Assembly (NCBI RefSeq): GCF_007829815.1
Contig: NZ_VIWT01000001.1
Coordinates: forward strand, 5,361,001 to 5,425,000
Origin: Kitasatospora viridis
GTDB lineage: Bacteria; Actinomycetota; Actinomycetes; Streptomycetales; Streptomycetaceae
Length of the DNA: 64,000 nucleotides
Direction of reading: 5' to 3'
Every line of letters starts with the position of its first letter. The stretch's first letter is position 1. Both the position numbers and the translations under genes were made by a program. A model generated the notes under the pieces. That model ran no database searches. It had not been told where the DNA came from and saw only the letters and a program-made list of their open reading frames with translations. Shown here piece by piece: positions 34,782 through 42,919 of the stretch.

Positions 34782-36353
34782 TCAGAGCCGGAAGATCCCG
34801 TAGCCGAAGCCCTCGGCGCCGATCCGCCGTCCGTCCACCGCTGCGCCGCGCACCACGAGCCCGGTGGCCGGCCCGACCGGCTCGGGCAGCAGCAGCTCGG
34901 CCGGCTCCCGGCGCGGGTTGACCACCACGAGGTGGTGCTCGCCCCGCCGGTAGACCAGCGGGTAGCCGGCGCCCAGCACCGTCACCGTGCCGCCGGTGGA
35001 CAGCTCCGGGGTCCGCCGGCGCAGCCGGACCAGCCGGCGCACCTGCCGGTAGAGCGAGTCCGGGTCGGTGCGCTGGTCCGCCACGTTCGGCCGGTCCACG
35101 GCCGGGTCGAGCGGGAGGTAGAAGTCGGCCGGGTCGGCGCTGGAGAAACCGGCGCCCGGCGAGCCGTCCCACTGCATCGGGGTGCGCGAGCCCTGCCGGG
35201 CCTCGGTGCCGAACTGGCTGCCCTCCTTCTCCGGCAGCCCGGGCAGGTAGCGCATGCCGATCTCGTCGCCGTAGTAGATCACCGGCAGGCTGGGCCAGCT
35301 GAGCAGGAAGGCGAAGGCGCAGGCGGTCTGCTCGCGGGTGCGCGGGCCGCAGGTGAGCCGGGAGAAGTCGTGGTTGGCGGTGGGCAGCGCGGTCAGCCCG
35401 GCGCCCTTGATCGCCCGGTCGGCCGCGGTCCAGGCGGCCAGGAACTCGGCGGGGGAGCCGGCGCCCTCGGCGTCGAAGTAGCAGGGCCGGCCGTCGGCCC
35501 AGCGGCCCTGGCTGCCGGCGCCGTTGTCCCAGAGCGAGCGCAGCGCCCGGCCGTTGAAGTGCAGGAAGAAGTCGGCGTGCAGGCCGGCCGGGACGGAGGT
35601 GGCCGGGTCGCCCCACTCGGCGATCAGCGCCCGGTCCGGGTAGTGCGCGTCCAGCCACTCGCGCAGCTCGCCCCAGAGCCGCCCGGTCTCCAGGTGCCCG
35701 GGGTCGTCCTTGACCAGGGAGGCGGCCATGTCCACCCGGAAGCCGGCCACCCCGAGGTCGAACCAGTGCGCCATGACCTCGCGCAGCGCCGCCCGGTTGG
35801 CGAGCGGGCCCGGGGCGTCCACCGGGCTGCGCCAGGGCTCGGCCGGGTGCGGGCGGGCGTAGCCGAAGTTGAGCGCGGGCTGGATCGGGTAGAAGTTGGC
35901 CCGGTAGAAGCCGCCGCGCGGGCCCAGGTTGGGGATCCACTCGTGGACCGGGGCGGTGATCCGGTCCGACCAGACGTACCGGTCGTCGGCCGGGTCCGCG
36001 GCGGAGCGCCGGAACCAGGGGTGGCGGTGCGAGGTGTGACCGGGCACCAGGTCCAGCAGCACCCGGATGCCGTGCTCGCGGGCGGCGGCGACCAGCGCGA
36101 CCAGGTCGGCGTTGGTGCCGTAGCGCGGGGCGATGGTCAGGTAGTCGCTGACGTCGTAGCCGGCGTCGCCGAACTCGGAGGCGAAGCACGGGCTGAGCCA
36201 GACCGCGGTGACGCCCAGCTCGGCCAGGTGGTCGAGCCGGGCGGTCAGGCCGGGCAGGTCGCCGATGCCGTCGCCGTTCGCGTCGGCGAAGGACTGCGGG
36301 TAGACCTGGTAGAGCACGCCCTCGGCGAGCCAGTCGGGGACGGAGCGGGTCAT
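34782..36353 (-). CDS. GH13 family alpha-glucosidase-like enzyme
   Basis: A 523-residue cytoplasmic GH13 enzyme. YQVYPQSFADANGDGIGDLPGL opens the barrel as in oligo-1,6-glucosidases and trehalose synthases. The catalytic set is Asp208 (GFRVDMAA), Glu246 (LIAEWGDP) and Asp329 (TANHDFSR). A C-terminal beta domain ends at GYGIFRL. The ATG follows CAGGAGG by 7 nt; the frame extends far upstream into the sortase region without sense. A role in trehalose, maltose or isomaltose use is likely, but the precise linkage is not determined. It is not next to a sugar ABC importer. Confidence 0.87.
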   Translation of the reverse strand: MTRSVPDWLAEGVLYQVYPQSFADANGDGIGDLPGLTARLDHLAELGVTAVWLSPCFASEFGDAGYDVSDYLTIAPRYGTNADLVALVAAAREHGIRVLLDLVPGHTSHRHPWFRRSAADPADDRYVWSDRITAPVHEWIPNLGPRGGFYRANFYPIQPALNFGYARPHPAEPWRSPVDAPGPLANRAALREVMAHWFDLGVAGFRVDMAASLVKDDPGHLETGRLWGELREWLDAHYPDRALIAEWGDPATSVPAGLHADFFLHFNGRALRSLWDNGAGSQGRWADGRPCYFDAEGAGSPAEFLAAWTAADRAIKGAGLTALPTANHDFSRLTCGPRTREQTACAFAFLLSWPSLPVIYYGDEIGMRYLPGLPEKEGSQFGTEARQGSRTPMQWDGSPGAGFSSADPADFYLPLDPAVDRPNVADQRTDPDSLYRQVRRLVRLRRRTPELSTGGTVTVLGAGYPLVYRRGEHHLVVVNPRREPAELLLPEPVGPATGLVVRGAAVDGRRIGAEGFGYGIFRL

Positions 36354-36463
36354 CGCGCGGCCTCCTGGTGTGGGGGTACCGCTCGATGATGCGTCAGATC
36401 GCGGCGCCGCGGGACGGGTTCGCCGGGTCCGGAGGTGGGTCCGGCGGTCGGTCCGGCGGTCGG

Positions 36464-37162
36464 TCAGGTCTCGCGCAGGCCGCTGAGGTGGGCGAAGACC
36501 ACGACGTTGGCGGTGTAGTCGCCGCGCTGCCGGTCGTAGGCGCCGCCGCAGGTGATCAGCCGCAACTGGGCGTCCTGGGTGGGGCCGTAGACCCGGTCGT
36601 CCGGGAAGGCGTCCTTCGCGAAGACCTCCACGCTGTCCACGGTGAAGGTGGCGGTCACCAGGTCGTCGCGGTCGATGTCCACGGTCGCGCCCTGGGTGAG
36701 CGTGGACAGGCCCCAGAAGACGGCCGGCGCGGTCTGGGTGTCGACGTGGCCGAGCACGATCGCCGGGCCCTTGTTGCCGGGCACCGTGCCGCCCTGGTAC
36801 CAGCCGACCAGGTTGGTGTCGTCCGGCGGCGGGGCGTTGAGCACGCCGTTGGAGCCGAGGCTCAGGCCGGTGAACGGGGCGGTGACGCCGATCGCCGGGA
36901 TCGACAGCCGGGTCGGGCGGGCGTCCGGCACCGCCACGGCCGGGACGGTCCGCTTCGCCTGGGCGCTCGGGCTCGCGGCGGCGGCCTGGGCGGCGGTGGG
37001 CTGACGGGGCGGCAGGGCCGGGCGCGGGTCGGCGGAGCGGTGGATCAGCACCAGGCCGAGCAGGCAGCTGAGCAGCGCGGCGAAGAGCGCGTTCCGGCGC
37101 CGACGGCTGAGCTTCTCGTTGAACGGGGCGGGGTCGCCGTCGTGGGGAACCTTGGGGCTCAT
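36464..37162 (-). CDS. Class F sortase
   Basis: A 232-residue membrane-anchored transpeptidase. A short cytoplasmic N-terminus is followed by one helix (residues 25-41; ALFAALLSCLLGLVLI), an Ala/Pro-rich stalk and the sortase barrel. His139 in LGHVDT and Cys205 in LRLITCGGAYD are the catalytic pair, with nearby arginines in YDRQRGDY. Class F sortases are the actinobacterial type and cleave LPxTG- or LAxTG-like signals. The gene just upstream (37279-37761) encodes a likely substrate, separated by a GC-rich hairpin. Confidence 0.88.
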   Translation of the reverse strand: MSPKVPHDGDPAPFNEKLSRRRRNALFAALLSCLLGLVLIHRSADPRPALPPRQPTAAQAAAASPSAQAKRTVPAVAVPDARPTRLSIPAIGVTAPFTGLSLGSNGVLNAPPPDDTNLVGWYQGGTVPGNKGPAIVLGHVDTQTAPAVFWGLSTLTQGATVDIDRDDLVTATFTVDSVEVFAKDAFPDDRVYGPTQDAQLRLITCGGAYDRQRGDYTANVVVFAHLSGLRET

Positions 37163-37212
37163 GCCGGACCTTTCGCGGGCAGCCGGTGGTGGAACGGGGG
37201 CGGGCCCCGCGC

Positions 37213-37243
37213 GGCCCGCCCGCCGGGGACGGGCGGGCGGGCC
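37213..37243 (-). terminator. GC-rich hairpin between sortase substrate and sortase genes
   Basis: A 12-bp stem, 37213-37224 with 37232-37243, in a purely GC stretch. It may reduce read-through from the substrate gene into the sortase gene. Confidence 0.55.
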
Positions 37244-37278
37244 GGACGGGGCGCCGGGGGTGGGGCGCCGGGGCGGGG

Positions 37279-37761
37279 TCAGGCCTGCGAGGGCGCCGGC
37301 TTGCGGCGGCGCAGGGCCAGCGCACCGACGACCAGACCGCCGGCCAGCAGCACGCCGCCGGTGGCCAGGCTGTGGTCGGCGGTCAGCGCGCCGAAGCCGC
37401 CGCCGGTGTGCACGCCGCCGTGCGGGCGGTGCTCGCCGTCGTGGTCGCCGGACATCCCGTGGTCGTGGTCCCGGTCGCGGTCGCCGGGCGTGCCGTGGTC
37501 CCGGTCACGGTCGCGGTCACCGTGGTCCTTGTCGCGGTCGGAGCGGTCCTTCGAGTCCGCCTTCTGGTCGTCGGCCTTGTGGTCGTCGGCCTTCTGGTCG
37601 TCGGCCTTGTGGTCGTCGGTCCGCCGGTCGTCCGGCTGGGTGGTGACGACCGGGTGGTCGGCCGGAGCGCCGGGCGTGGTGTCGGCGAAGGCGGTGGTCG
37701 GGGCCAGGCTCAGCGCGGCGGCGGTGAGGCCGGCGGCGACGAGGTGGTGTGCACGACGCAT
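37279..37761 (-). CDS. Secreted repeat protein with C-terminal sorting-type signal
   Basis: A 160-residue protein. RRAHHLVAAGLTAAALSLAP..AFA is a signal peptide. The middle is an extremely polar, charged region with KADDQ/KADDH repeats and then DRD/DHG-rich repeats. The C-terminus is SLATGG, a hydrophobic helix (VLLAGGLVVGALAL) and RRRK, the layout of a cell-wall sorting signal. It is next to a class F sortase and is probably its substrate, forming a hydrophilic wall stalk. The His/Asp content could bind metal (inference). The start at 37761 is set by the signal peptide. Confidence 0.72.
   Translation of the reverse strand: MRRAHHLVAAGLTAAALSLAPTTAFADTTPGAPADHPVVTTQPDDRRTDDHKADDQKADDHKADDQKADSKDRSDRDKDHGDRDRDRDHGTPGDRDRDHDHGMSGDHDGEHRPHGGVHTGGGFGALTADHSLATGGVLLAGGLVVGALALRRRKPAPSQA
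37562..37621 (-). repeat. 15-bp tandem repeat encoding ADDHK/ADDQK
   Basis: Four near-identical 15-bp units (37562-37576, 37577-37591, 37592-37606, 37607-37621) alternate at one base (TTCTGG or TTGTGG), giving a 30-bp superperiod that switches Gln and His. Confidence 0.9.
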
Positions 37762-37966
37762 GGTGAGGGTTTCCCTTTCCTGGGCGCGCCGGGACGGGCC
37801 GACCGTCGGTCGGCCTCGGGGACATCCCGGGTGCTGGCTCAACCGTCGGCCGGGTCGGGGCGGGCTGCCACTACATCGCGTGCGAACGTGTGACGCTGCG
37901 TCCACCCGGGGGAGGTCGCGGTTACCGCGGGTGCATCCTGGAGGAGGAGCCACGGAGGTGACGGCG

Positions 37967-38236
37967 ATGACGAACACGCTGGTCGGATGGCACATCGAGG
38001 TCGAGTTCGCCGAGGAGGGCGCGCACACGGCGGCGGCGGTGCTGCTCCGGCTGCCCGACGGCCGGGAGCTGCGCGCCCGCGGCGACACCAGCAGGCACCC
38101 GGCCGATCCCGAGCAGGAGCGGGTCGGCGAGGAGGTGGCCACGGCCCGTGCCTTGCAGGCGCTGGCCAGGCAACTGCTGGACAAGGCGCACGAGGAGATC
38201 GACGACCTGGGCGCGGTGCCGAGCTACCCGCTCTGA
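37967..38236 (+). CDS. DUF1876 protein
   Basis: An 89-residue protein matching DUF1876 (GWHIEVEFAEEGAHTAAAVLLRLPDGRELRARG), common in streptomycetes and of unknown function; the fold has been described as dsRBD-like. ATG 37967 is preceded by CGGAGG; an in-frame GTG at 37958 with GAGGAGGAG upstream is an alternative adding three residues. Confidence 0.82.
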   Translation: MTNTLVGWHIEVEFAEEGAHTAAAVLLRLPDGRELRARGDTSRHPADPEQERVGEEVATARALQALARQLLDKAHEEIDDLGAVPSYPL

Positions 38237-38289
38237 GCCGGCGGGCGGCCGTGCGTCGAACGGCCGTGGGGTGTCGGTGGGTTGGTGGT

Positions 38290-38334
38290 GTTGACGGTTC
38301 GTCAGGCGACCGGTCGGCGAGCTGACGAGTCAAC
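38290..38334 (+). promoter_or_regulatory. Interrupted inverted repeat upstream of the S15 peptidase gene
   Basis: GTTGAC-GGT-TCGTCAG (38290-38305) pairs with CTGACGA-GTCAAC (38322-38334) over 13 bp with a 3-nt bulge. The loop itself holds the palindrome CGACCGGTCG. It ends about 30 bp before the GTG start and just before a TACGGT -10-like element (38350-38355), so it suits an operator better than a terminator. Confidence 0.5.
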
Positions 38335-38363
38335 ATGAACATGACTGGGTACGGTCATCGTTT

Positions 38364-40304
38364 GTGAGACACCGCCGCATTCCCCCGGTGACGGTCATCG
38401 CCACCCTGCTGCTCGCGTTCGCCGCCGGCCTGCTCGGCCCGGTCGGCACTGCCTGGGCCGGCTCCGTGCACGACGGCGCCAGCCAACCCGTCTACTCCTA
38501 CGCCGACGCGATCCGCGAGACCGTCTGGGTCGACACCGGCCTGGACGGCGTGCGCGGGGGAGCCGGCCACGACCGGGTCGCCGCCGACATCATCCGCCCG
38601 CGCGAGCCGGCCGCCCACGGGCGCCGGATCCCGGTGATCATGGACGCCAGCCCGTACTACTCCTGCTGCGGGCGGGGCAACGACAGCCAGGTCAAGACCT
38701 ATGACGCGAACGGGAACCCGCTGCAGTTCCCGCTCTACTACGACAACTACTTCGTGCCGCGCGGCTACGCCGTGGTGCTGGTCGACCTGGCCGGAACAAA
38801 CCGCTCGGACGGCTGCGTGGACGTCGGCGGCGCCTCCGACGTGACCAGTGCCAAGGCGGTCGTCGACTGGCTGAACGGCCGGGCCACCGGCTACAGCGCG
38901 CGCACCGCGGGAACGCCGGTGCGGGCCGGCTGGGCGGACGGCTCGGTCGGCATGATCGGCAAGTCCTGGGACGGCACGGTCGCCAACGGCGTGGCCGCCA
39001 CCGGCGTCGCGGGCCTGAAGACCATCGTGCCGATCTCCGCGATCAGCGACTGGTACGACTACTACCGCTCCCAGGGCGCCCCGCTCTACCAGGGCACCCC
39101 CGCCGACCTGGCGAGCTACGTGGAGGACCCGGCCACCACCGCCAAGTGCGCCGCCGAGCAGGCCGACCTGGCCGCCGGCGCGCCCTACGACGGCGACTGG
39201 AACGGGTTCTGGCAGCAGCGCGACTACGTGGCCGACGCGAGCAAGGTGAAGGCCAGCGTCTTCGTGGTGCACGGCATGCAGGACCTCAACGTGCGGGCCG
39301 ACGAGTTCGGGCCCTGGTGGGACGCGCTCGCCGCGCGCGGCGTGCCGCGCAAGATCTGGCTCTCCCAGACCGGCCACGTCGACCCCTTCGACTACCGGCG
39401 CTCGGCCTGGGTGGACACCCTGCACAGCTGGTTCGACCACTACCTGATGGGCGTCGACAACGGCATCGACCGCCAGCCGATGGCCGACATCGAGCGCGCC
39501 CCCGACCAGTGGTCCACCGACGCCAAGTGGCCCGCCCCGGGCACCCGTCAGGACCTGGTGGCCCTGGCCCCCGGCACCCTCGGCGCCGGCGCGGGCGGCA
39601 CGGTGGGCTTCACCGACGACCCCACCCGCGACGAGAACGCCTGGGCCGCCGACGTGGACCGGACCACCCCGGACAAGACCGTGTTCAGCAGCGGCGTGCT
39701 CCAGCACGACCTGCGGGTCTCCGGCAGCGGCTCGCTCACCCTCACCGTCGCCTCCAGTACCACCAGCGCCCACCTGAGCGCCGTCCTGGTGGACGTCGGC
39801 CCGGCCGTGATCCGCGACTACCAGGGCGCCGGCGAGGGGATCAACACCCTCACCACCCAGTCCTGTTGGGGCGAGGGCACGCCGACCGACACCGGCTGCT
39901 TCATGGACACCTCGGCGGCCACCGCACAGGTCGGGGCGACCGTGTTCAGCCGGGGCTGGATCGACCTCGGGCACTACGCCTCGCTGGACCAGCAGCGGCC
40001 GCTCACCCCGGGTGCCCCGTACCGGATGACCGTCCAACTCGCTCCCACCGACCACGTGGTGCCGGCCGGCCACCGGCTGGCGCTGATCGTGGCCGGCACC
40101 GACGCCAACCTGATCGACCCGCCGGACACCCGGCCCACCCTGACGGTCGACCTCTCGCACTCCCAGCTGCGGCTGCCGCTGACCGCCGGAGCCGACACCG
40201 TGACGCCCGGTCAGCCGCCCGCGCCGACCATGGCGCCCAGCACGGCGCCGCTCACCGTGCTGCGGCCCACCCAGCAACGGGACGCGCTGGCCGACCTGCG
40301 CTGA
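38364..40304 (+). CDS. Secreted Xaa-Pro dipeptidyl-peptidase (S15 family)
   Basis: A 646-residue secreted serine hydrolase with a signal peptide (VIATLLLAFAAGLLGPVGTAWA). The alpha/beta-hydrolase triad is Ser201 (GKSWDGT), Asp307 (HGMQDLNV) and His338 (TGHVDPFDY), followed by the C-terminal jelly-roll domain of the X-Pro/CocE group (VGATVFSRGWIDLGHY). Such enzymes release Xaa-Pro dipeptides from peptides outside the cell. The start GTG lies about 9 bp past a -10-like TACGGT, so the transcript may be leaderless. Confidence 0.88.
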   Translation: MRHRRIPPVTVIATLLLAFAAGLLGPVGTAWAGSVHDGASQPVYSYADAIRETVWVDTGLDGVRGGAGHDRVAADIIRPREPAAHGRRIPVIMDASPYYSCCGRGNDSQVKTYDANGNPLQFPLYYDNYFVPRGYAVVLVDLAGTNRSDGCVDVGGASDVTSAKAVVDWLNGRATGYSARTAGTPVRAGWADGSVGMIGKSWDGTVANGVAATGVAGLKTIVPISAISDWYDYYRSQGAPLYQGTPADLASYVEDPATTAKCAAEQADLAAGAPYDGDWNGFWQQRDYVADASKVKASVFVVHGMQDLNVRADEFGPWWDALAARGVPRKIWLSQTGHVDPFDYRRSAWVDTLHSWFDHYLMGVDNGIDRQPMADIERAPDQWSTDAKWPAPGTRQDLVALAPGTLGAGAGGTVGFTDDPTRDENAWAADVDRTTPDKTVFSSGVLQHDLRVSGSGSLTLTVASSTTSAHLSAVLVDVGPAVIRDYQGAGEGINTLTTQSCWGEGTPTDTGCFMDTSAATAQVGATVFSRGWIDLGHYASLDQQRPLTPGAPYRMTVQLAPTDHVVPAGHRLALIVAGTDANLIDPPDTRPTLTVDLSHSQLRLPLTAGADTVTPGQPPAPTMAPSTAPLTVLRPTQQRDALADLR

Positions 40305-40356
40305 ACCGGCCGCCGGCGCCCGGAGCTTCCAGCCGGGCGCCGGTGGCCGTGGCCGG

Positions 40357-40590
40357 TCAGGGCGCCAACTGCTCGCCGGTGGCCGCGCGGTGCACGGTGA
40401 TCGCCTCCATCGGGCAGAGCTCGGCCGCCTCCACCACCGCGTCCAGCGCGTCGGTGCGCCCGCGCACCGGCCGGGCCCGGCCGTCCGGCCCGAGCTCCAG
40501 GTCGGCGGGCGCGCTCGCGGTGCAGAGCGCGGTGCCGGCGCACCGGGTGCGGTCCACGGCGACCGTCAGCTCGCCCGCCCCGGCGCTCAC
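40357..40590 (-). CDS. 3Fe-4S ferredoxin
   Basis: A 77-residue ferredoxin of the P450-partner type. The cluster cysteines are in RCAGTALCTASAP and ELCPMEAI, i.e. C-x5-C...CP, which supports a 3Fe-4S centre (one cysteine of the 4Fe-4S set is missing). It passes electrons from a ferredoxin reductase to the P450 encoded immediately upstream, whose stop codon overlaps this gene's GTG start. Confidence 0.9.
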   Translation of the reverse strand: MSAGAGELTVAVDRTRCAGTALCTASAPADLELGPDGRARPVRGRTDALDAVVEAAELCPMEAITVHRAATGEQLAP

Positions 40591-41795
40591 CAGGCGGCCG
40601 GCAGGGTCTGCGGGCAGCGGGTCATCAGGCCCCGGCGCCAGTCGATCTCCTCGACCGGCACGGTGAGCCGCAGCCCCGGCAGCCGGCGGGCCAGCCGGTG
40701 CAGCGCCAACTCCAGCTCCAGCCGGGCCAGCCAGGCGCCCAGGCAGTGGTGCGGGCCGGCGCCGAAGGTCAGGTGCGGGGTGCCGGGCGGCTCGAACAGC
40801 TGCTCGCGCCAGGAGGTCGGGAAGACCTCCGGGTCGTGGTTGGCGGCGAAGGTGTCGGCGGCCACCACCGAGCCGGCCGGGATCAGCACCCCGCCGATCT
40901 CCACGTCCTCCCGGGCCCGGCGCAGCGTGCCCGGCAGCACGTCGTTCTCGCCGAGCGGGATGCCGCGCAGCAGCTGCTCGGTGGCCGCGCCGGCCCGCTG
41001 CTCGTCGCCGGCCAGCGCCTGCCAGGCCGCCCGGTCCTCGCTCAGCAGGTAGACCAGGGCGTTGCTCAGCGAGGTCATGGTGGTCTCGTGACCGGCCACC
41101 ACCAGACCGATCACCAGCATCACGATCTGATCCTGCGTCACCTCGCCGTCCTGGTCGGCGGCCAGGACCAGCGAGCTGACCAGGTCGTCACCCGGATCGG
41201 CGCGCCGCTTGGCGACCAGCGCGGCACCGAACCCGGCGAAGTCCAGGATCGCCTCCTGCACCTGCGCGGGGGTGTAGGCGGAGGCGGAGAGCGCGTGGTC
41301 GCTCCAGTAGGCCAGCCGCTTGAGGTCCACGTCCTCCAGGCCCATCAGCCGGCTGATCACCGCGACCGGCAGCGGGCGGGCCAGCAGCGCCACCAGGTCG
41401 GCCGGCTGCTCGGCGTCGCTCAGCCTGCTGACCAGGTCCTCCACCACCGAGGCGACCCAGGGGCGCCAGCGCTCGATGGCCCGCGGGGTGAAGGCCCGCT
41501 GCACGGTGCGGCGCAGCCGCTGGTGCTCGACGCCGTCCACGCTGAGGATGGTGTCCGGGGAGTCGAGCAGGTTCGGGTACGGGGTGAGCGGCGGGGCGTC
41601 GGGGGCGAACAGGCCGGACCGGTCCAGGCGCGGGTCGGTCAGCACCTGCCGCACGTCGGCGTGCCGGCGGACCAGGTAGGCCGGGGTGCCGGTGCGCAGC
41701 TCGGTGAGCGTGGGCGGGGCGGGATCCATGGCACGCAGGCAGTGCAGCGGGATCAGGGGTTCGAGGGCGGCGGCTTCACTGGGGTCGAGGGACAC
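40587..41795 (-). CDS. Cytochrome P450 with Gln in place of the ExxR glutamate
   Basis: A 402-residue soluble P450. The oxygen-binding I-helix is VVAGHETTMTSL and the heme loop is FGAGPHHCLGAWLA with Cys351. The K-helix, normally ExxR, reads TEQLLRG, so the position three before Arg277 is Gln274 rather than Glu. GTG 41795 is chosen because GGAGG lies 7 nt upstream. It forms an operon with the ferredoxin gene and diverges from an ABC exporter. The substrate is unknown; a tailoring role in a specialised product is possible. Confidence 0.9.
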   Translation of the reverse strand: MSLDPSEAAALEPLIPLHCLRAMDPAPPTLTELRTGTPAYLVRRHADVRQVLTDPRLDRSGLFAPDAPPLTPYPNLLDSPDTILSVDGVEHQRLRRTVQRAFTPRAIERWRPWVASVVEDLVSRLSDAEQPADLVALLARPLPVAVISRLMGLEDVDLKRLAYWSDHALSASAYTPAQVQEAILDFAGFGAALVAKRRADPGDDLVSSLVLAADQDGEVTQDQIVMLVIGLVVAGHETTMTSLSNALVYLLSEDRAAWQALAGDEQRAGAATEQLLRGIPLGENDVLPGTLRRAREDVEIGGVLIPAGSVVAADTFAANHDPEVFPTSWREQLFEPPGTPHLTFGAGPHHCLGAWLARLELELALHRLARRLPGLRLTVPVEEIDWRRGLMTRCPQTLPAAW

Positions 41796-41950
41796 GGGAA
41801 TCCTCCGGGGATAGGCCTTGCTACTGACGGTAGACGGCCGATCACCCGTCAGCCAGGGGGTGTTCTCGGCCACTTGGGGCGCGCGCGGGGGCGCTGGGCG
41901 CGGTTGCCCGGGGCGCCGCGCCGGGCGCATCGTGGAGGGGGAGCCTGGAG

Positions 41951-42919
41951 GTGCCGGCGGTGGACGAGGCGGCGGTGATTCGCACGCAGGGGCTGACCAA
42001 GACCTATCCGGGCACCGGCGTGCGGGCGGTGGACCGGCTCGACCTCCAGGTGCGCCGCGGCGAACTCTTCGGGCTGCTCGGGCCGAACGGGGCGGGCAAG
42101 ACCACCACGGTCGGGATGCTCACCACCCGGGTGGTGCCCAGCTCCGGGCGGGCCTGGATCGGCGGCATCGACGTGGTGGCCCGGCCGACCCTGGTCAAGC
42201 AGGTGATCGCGGTGGTCTCGCAGCAGAACACCCTGGACCGCTCGCTCACCGTGCGGGAGAACCTGGTCTACCACGGCCTGCTCTTCGGCTTCCCGGCCCG
42301 CGAGGCCCGCCGCACCGCCGACGGGCTGCTGGAGCGGTTCCACCTCGGGCGGTGGGCCGACGCCTCGGTCTACGCGCTCTCCGGCGGGCTGGCCCAGCGA
42401 CTGATGGTCGCCCGGGCGATCTTCCACCGCCCGGCGGTGCTCTTCCTGGACGAGCCGACGGCGGGCCTGGACCCGCAGAGCCGGCTGGCGCTCTGGGAGA
42501 TCCTGGCCGCGCTGATCGCCGAGGGCCAGACCATCCTGCTCACCACCCACAACATGGAGGAGGCCGACCAACTCTGCGACCGGGTCGCGGTGATCGACCA
42601 CGGCCGGGTGCTGGCGCTGGACACCCCGGCCGCGCTCAAGCAGGCGGTGGACGCGGACACCGTGGTGACCGTCCAGGCGGGCGGCGAACCGGGTGCGCTG
42701 GCGGAGCTGCTGGCCCGCGAGGTGGCCGGGGTGAACCGCACCCGGCTGCTGCCCGGCGGGGTCGAGCTCCAGGTCAAGGGCGGCGGCGCGAACCGGCTGC
42801 TGCCCCGGGTGCTGAACGCGGCGGAGAACGGCGGGTTCGAGGTGGCCGACCTCTCGGTGGCCGCGCCGACCCTGGAGACCGTCTTCATCTCGCTGACCGG
42901 GAAGGAGTTGCGGGACTGA
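41951..42919 (+). CDS. DrrA-type ABC exporter ATPase
   Basis: A 322-residue ATPase of the daunorubicin-resistance family. Walker A is LGPNGAGKTTT, the Q-loop region is VVSQQNTLDRSLTVREN, the signature is ALSGGLAQRL and Walker B is LFLDEPTAGLD. A C-terminal extension of about 90 residues (LLAREVAGVNRTRLLPGG) is usual for DrrA. It drives the membrane partner encoded next, with a TGATG overlap. It diverges from the P450 operon across 155 bp, which suggests, without proof, export of a P450-modified compound. Confidence 0.9.
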   Translation: MPAVDEAAVIRTQGLTKTYPGTGVRAVDRLDLQVRRGELFGLLGPNGAGKTTTVGMLTTRVVPSSGRAWIGGIDVVARPTLVKQVIAVVSQQNTLDRSLTVRENLVYHGLLFGFPAREARRTADGLLERFHLGRWADASVYALSGGLAQRLMVARAIFHRPAVLFLDEPTAGLDPQSRLALWEILAALIAEGQTILLTTHNMEEADQLCDRVAVIDHGRVLALDTPAALKQAVDADTVVTVQAGGEPGALAELLAREVAGVNRTRLLPGGVELQVKGGGANRLLPRVLNAAENGGFEVADLSVAAPTLETVFISLTGKELRD

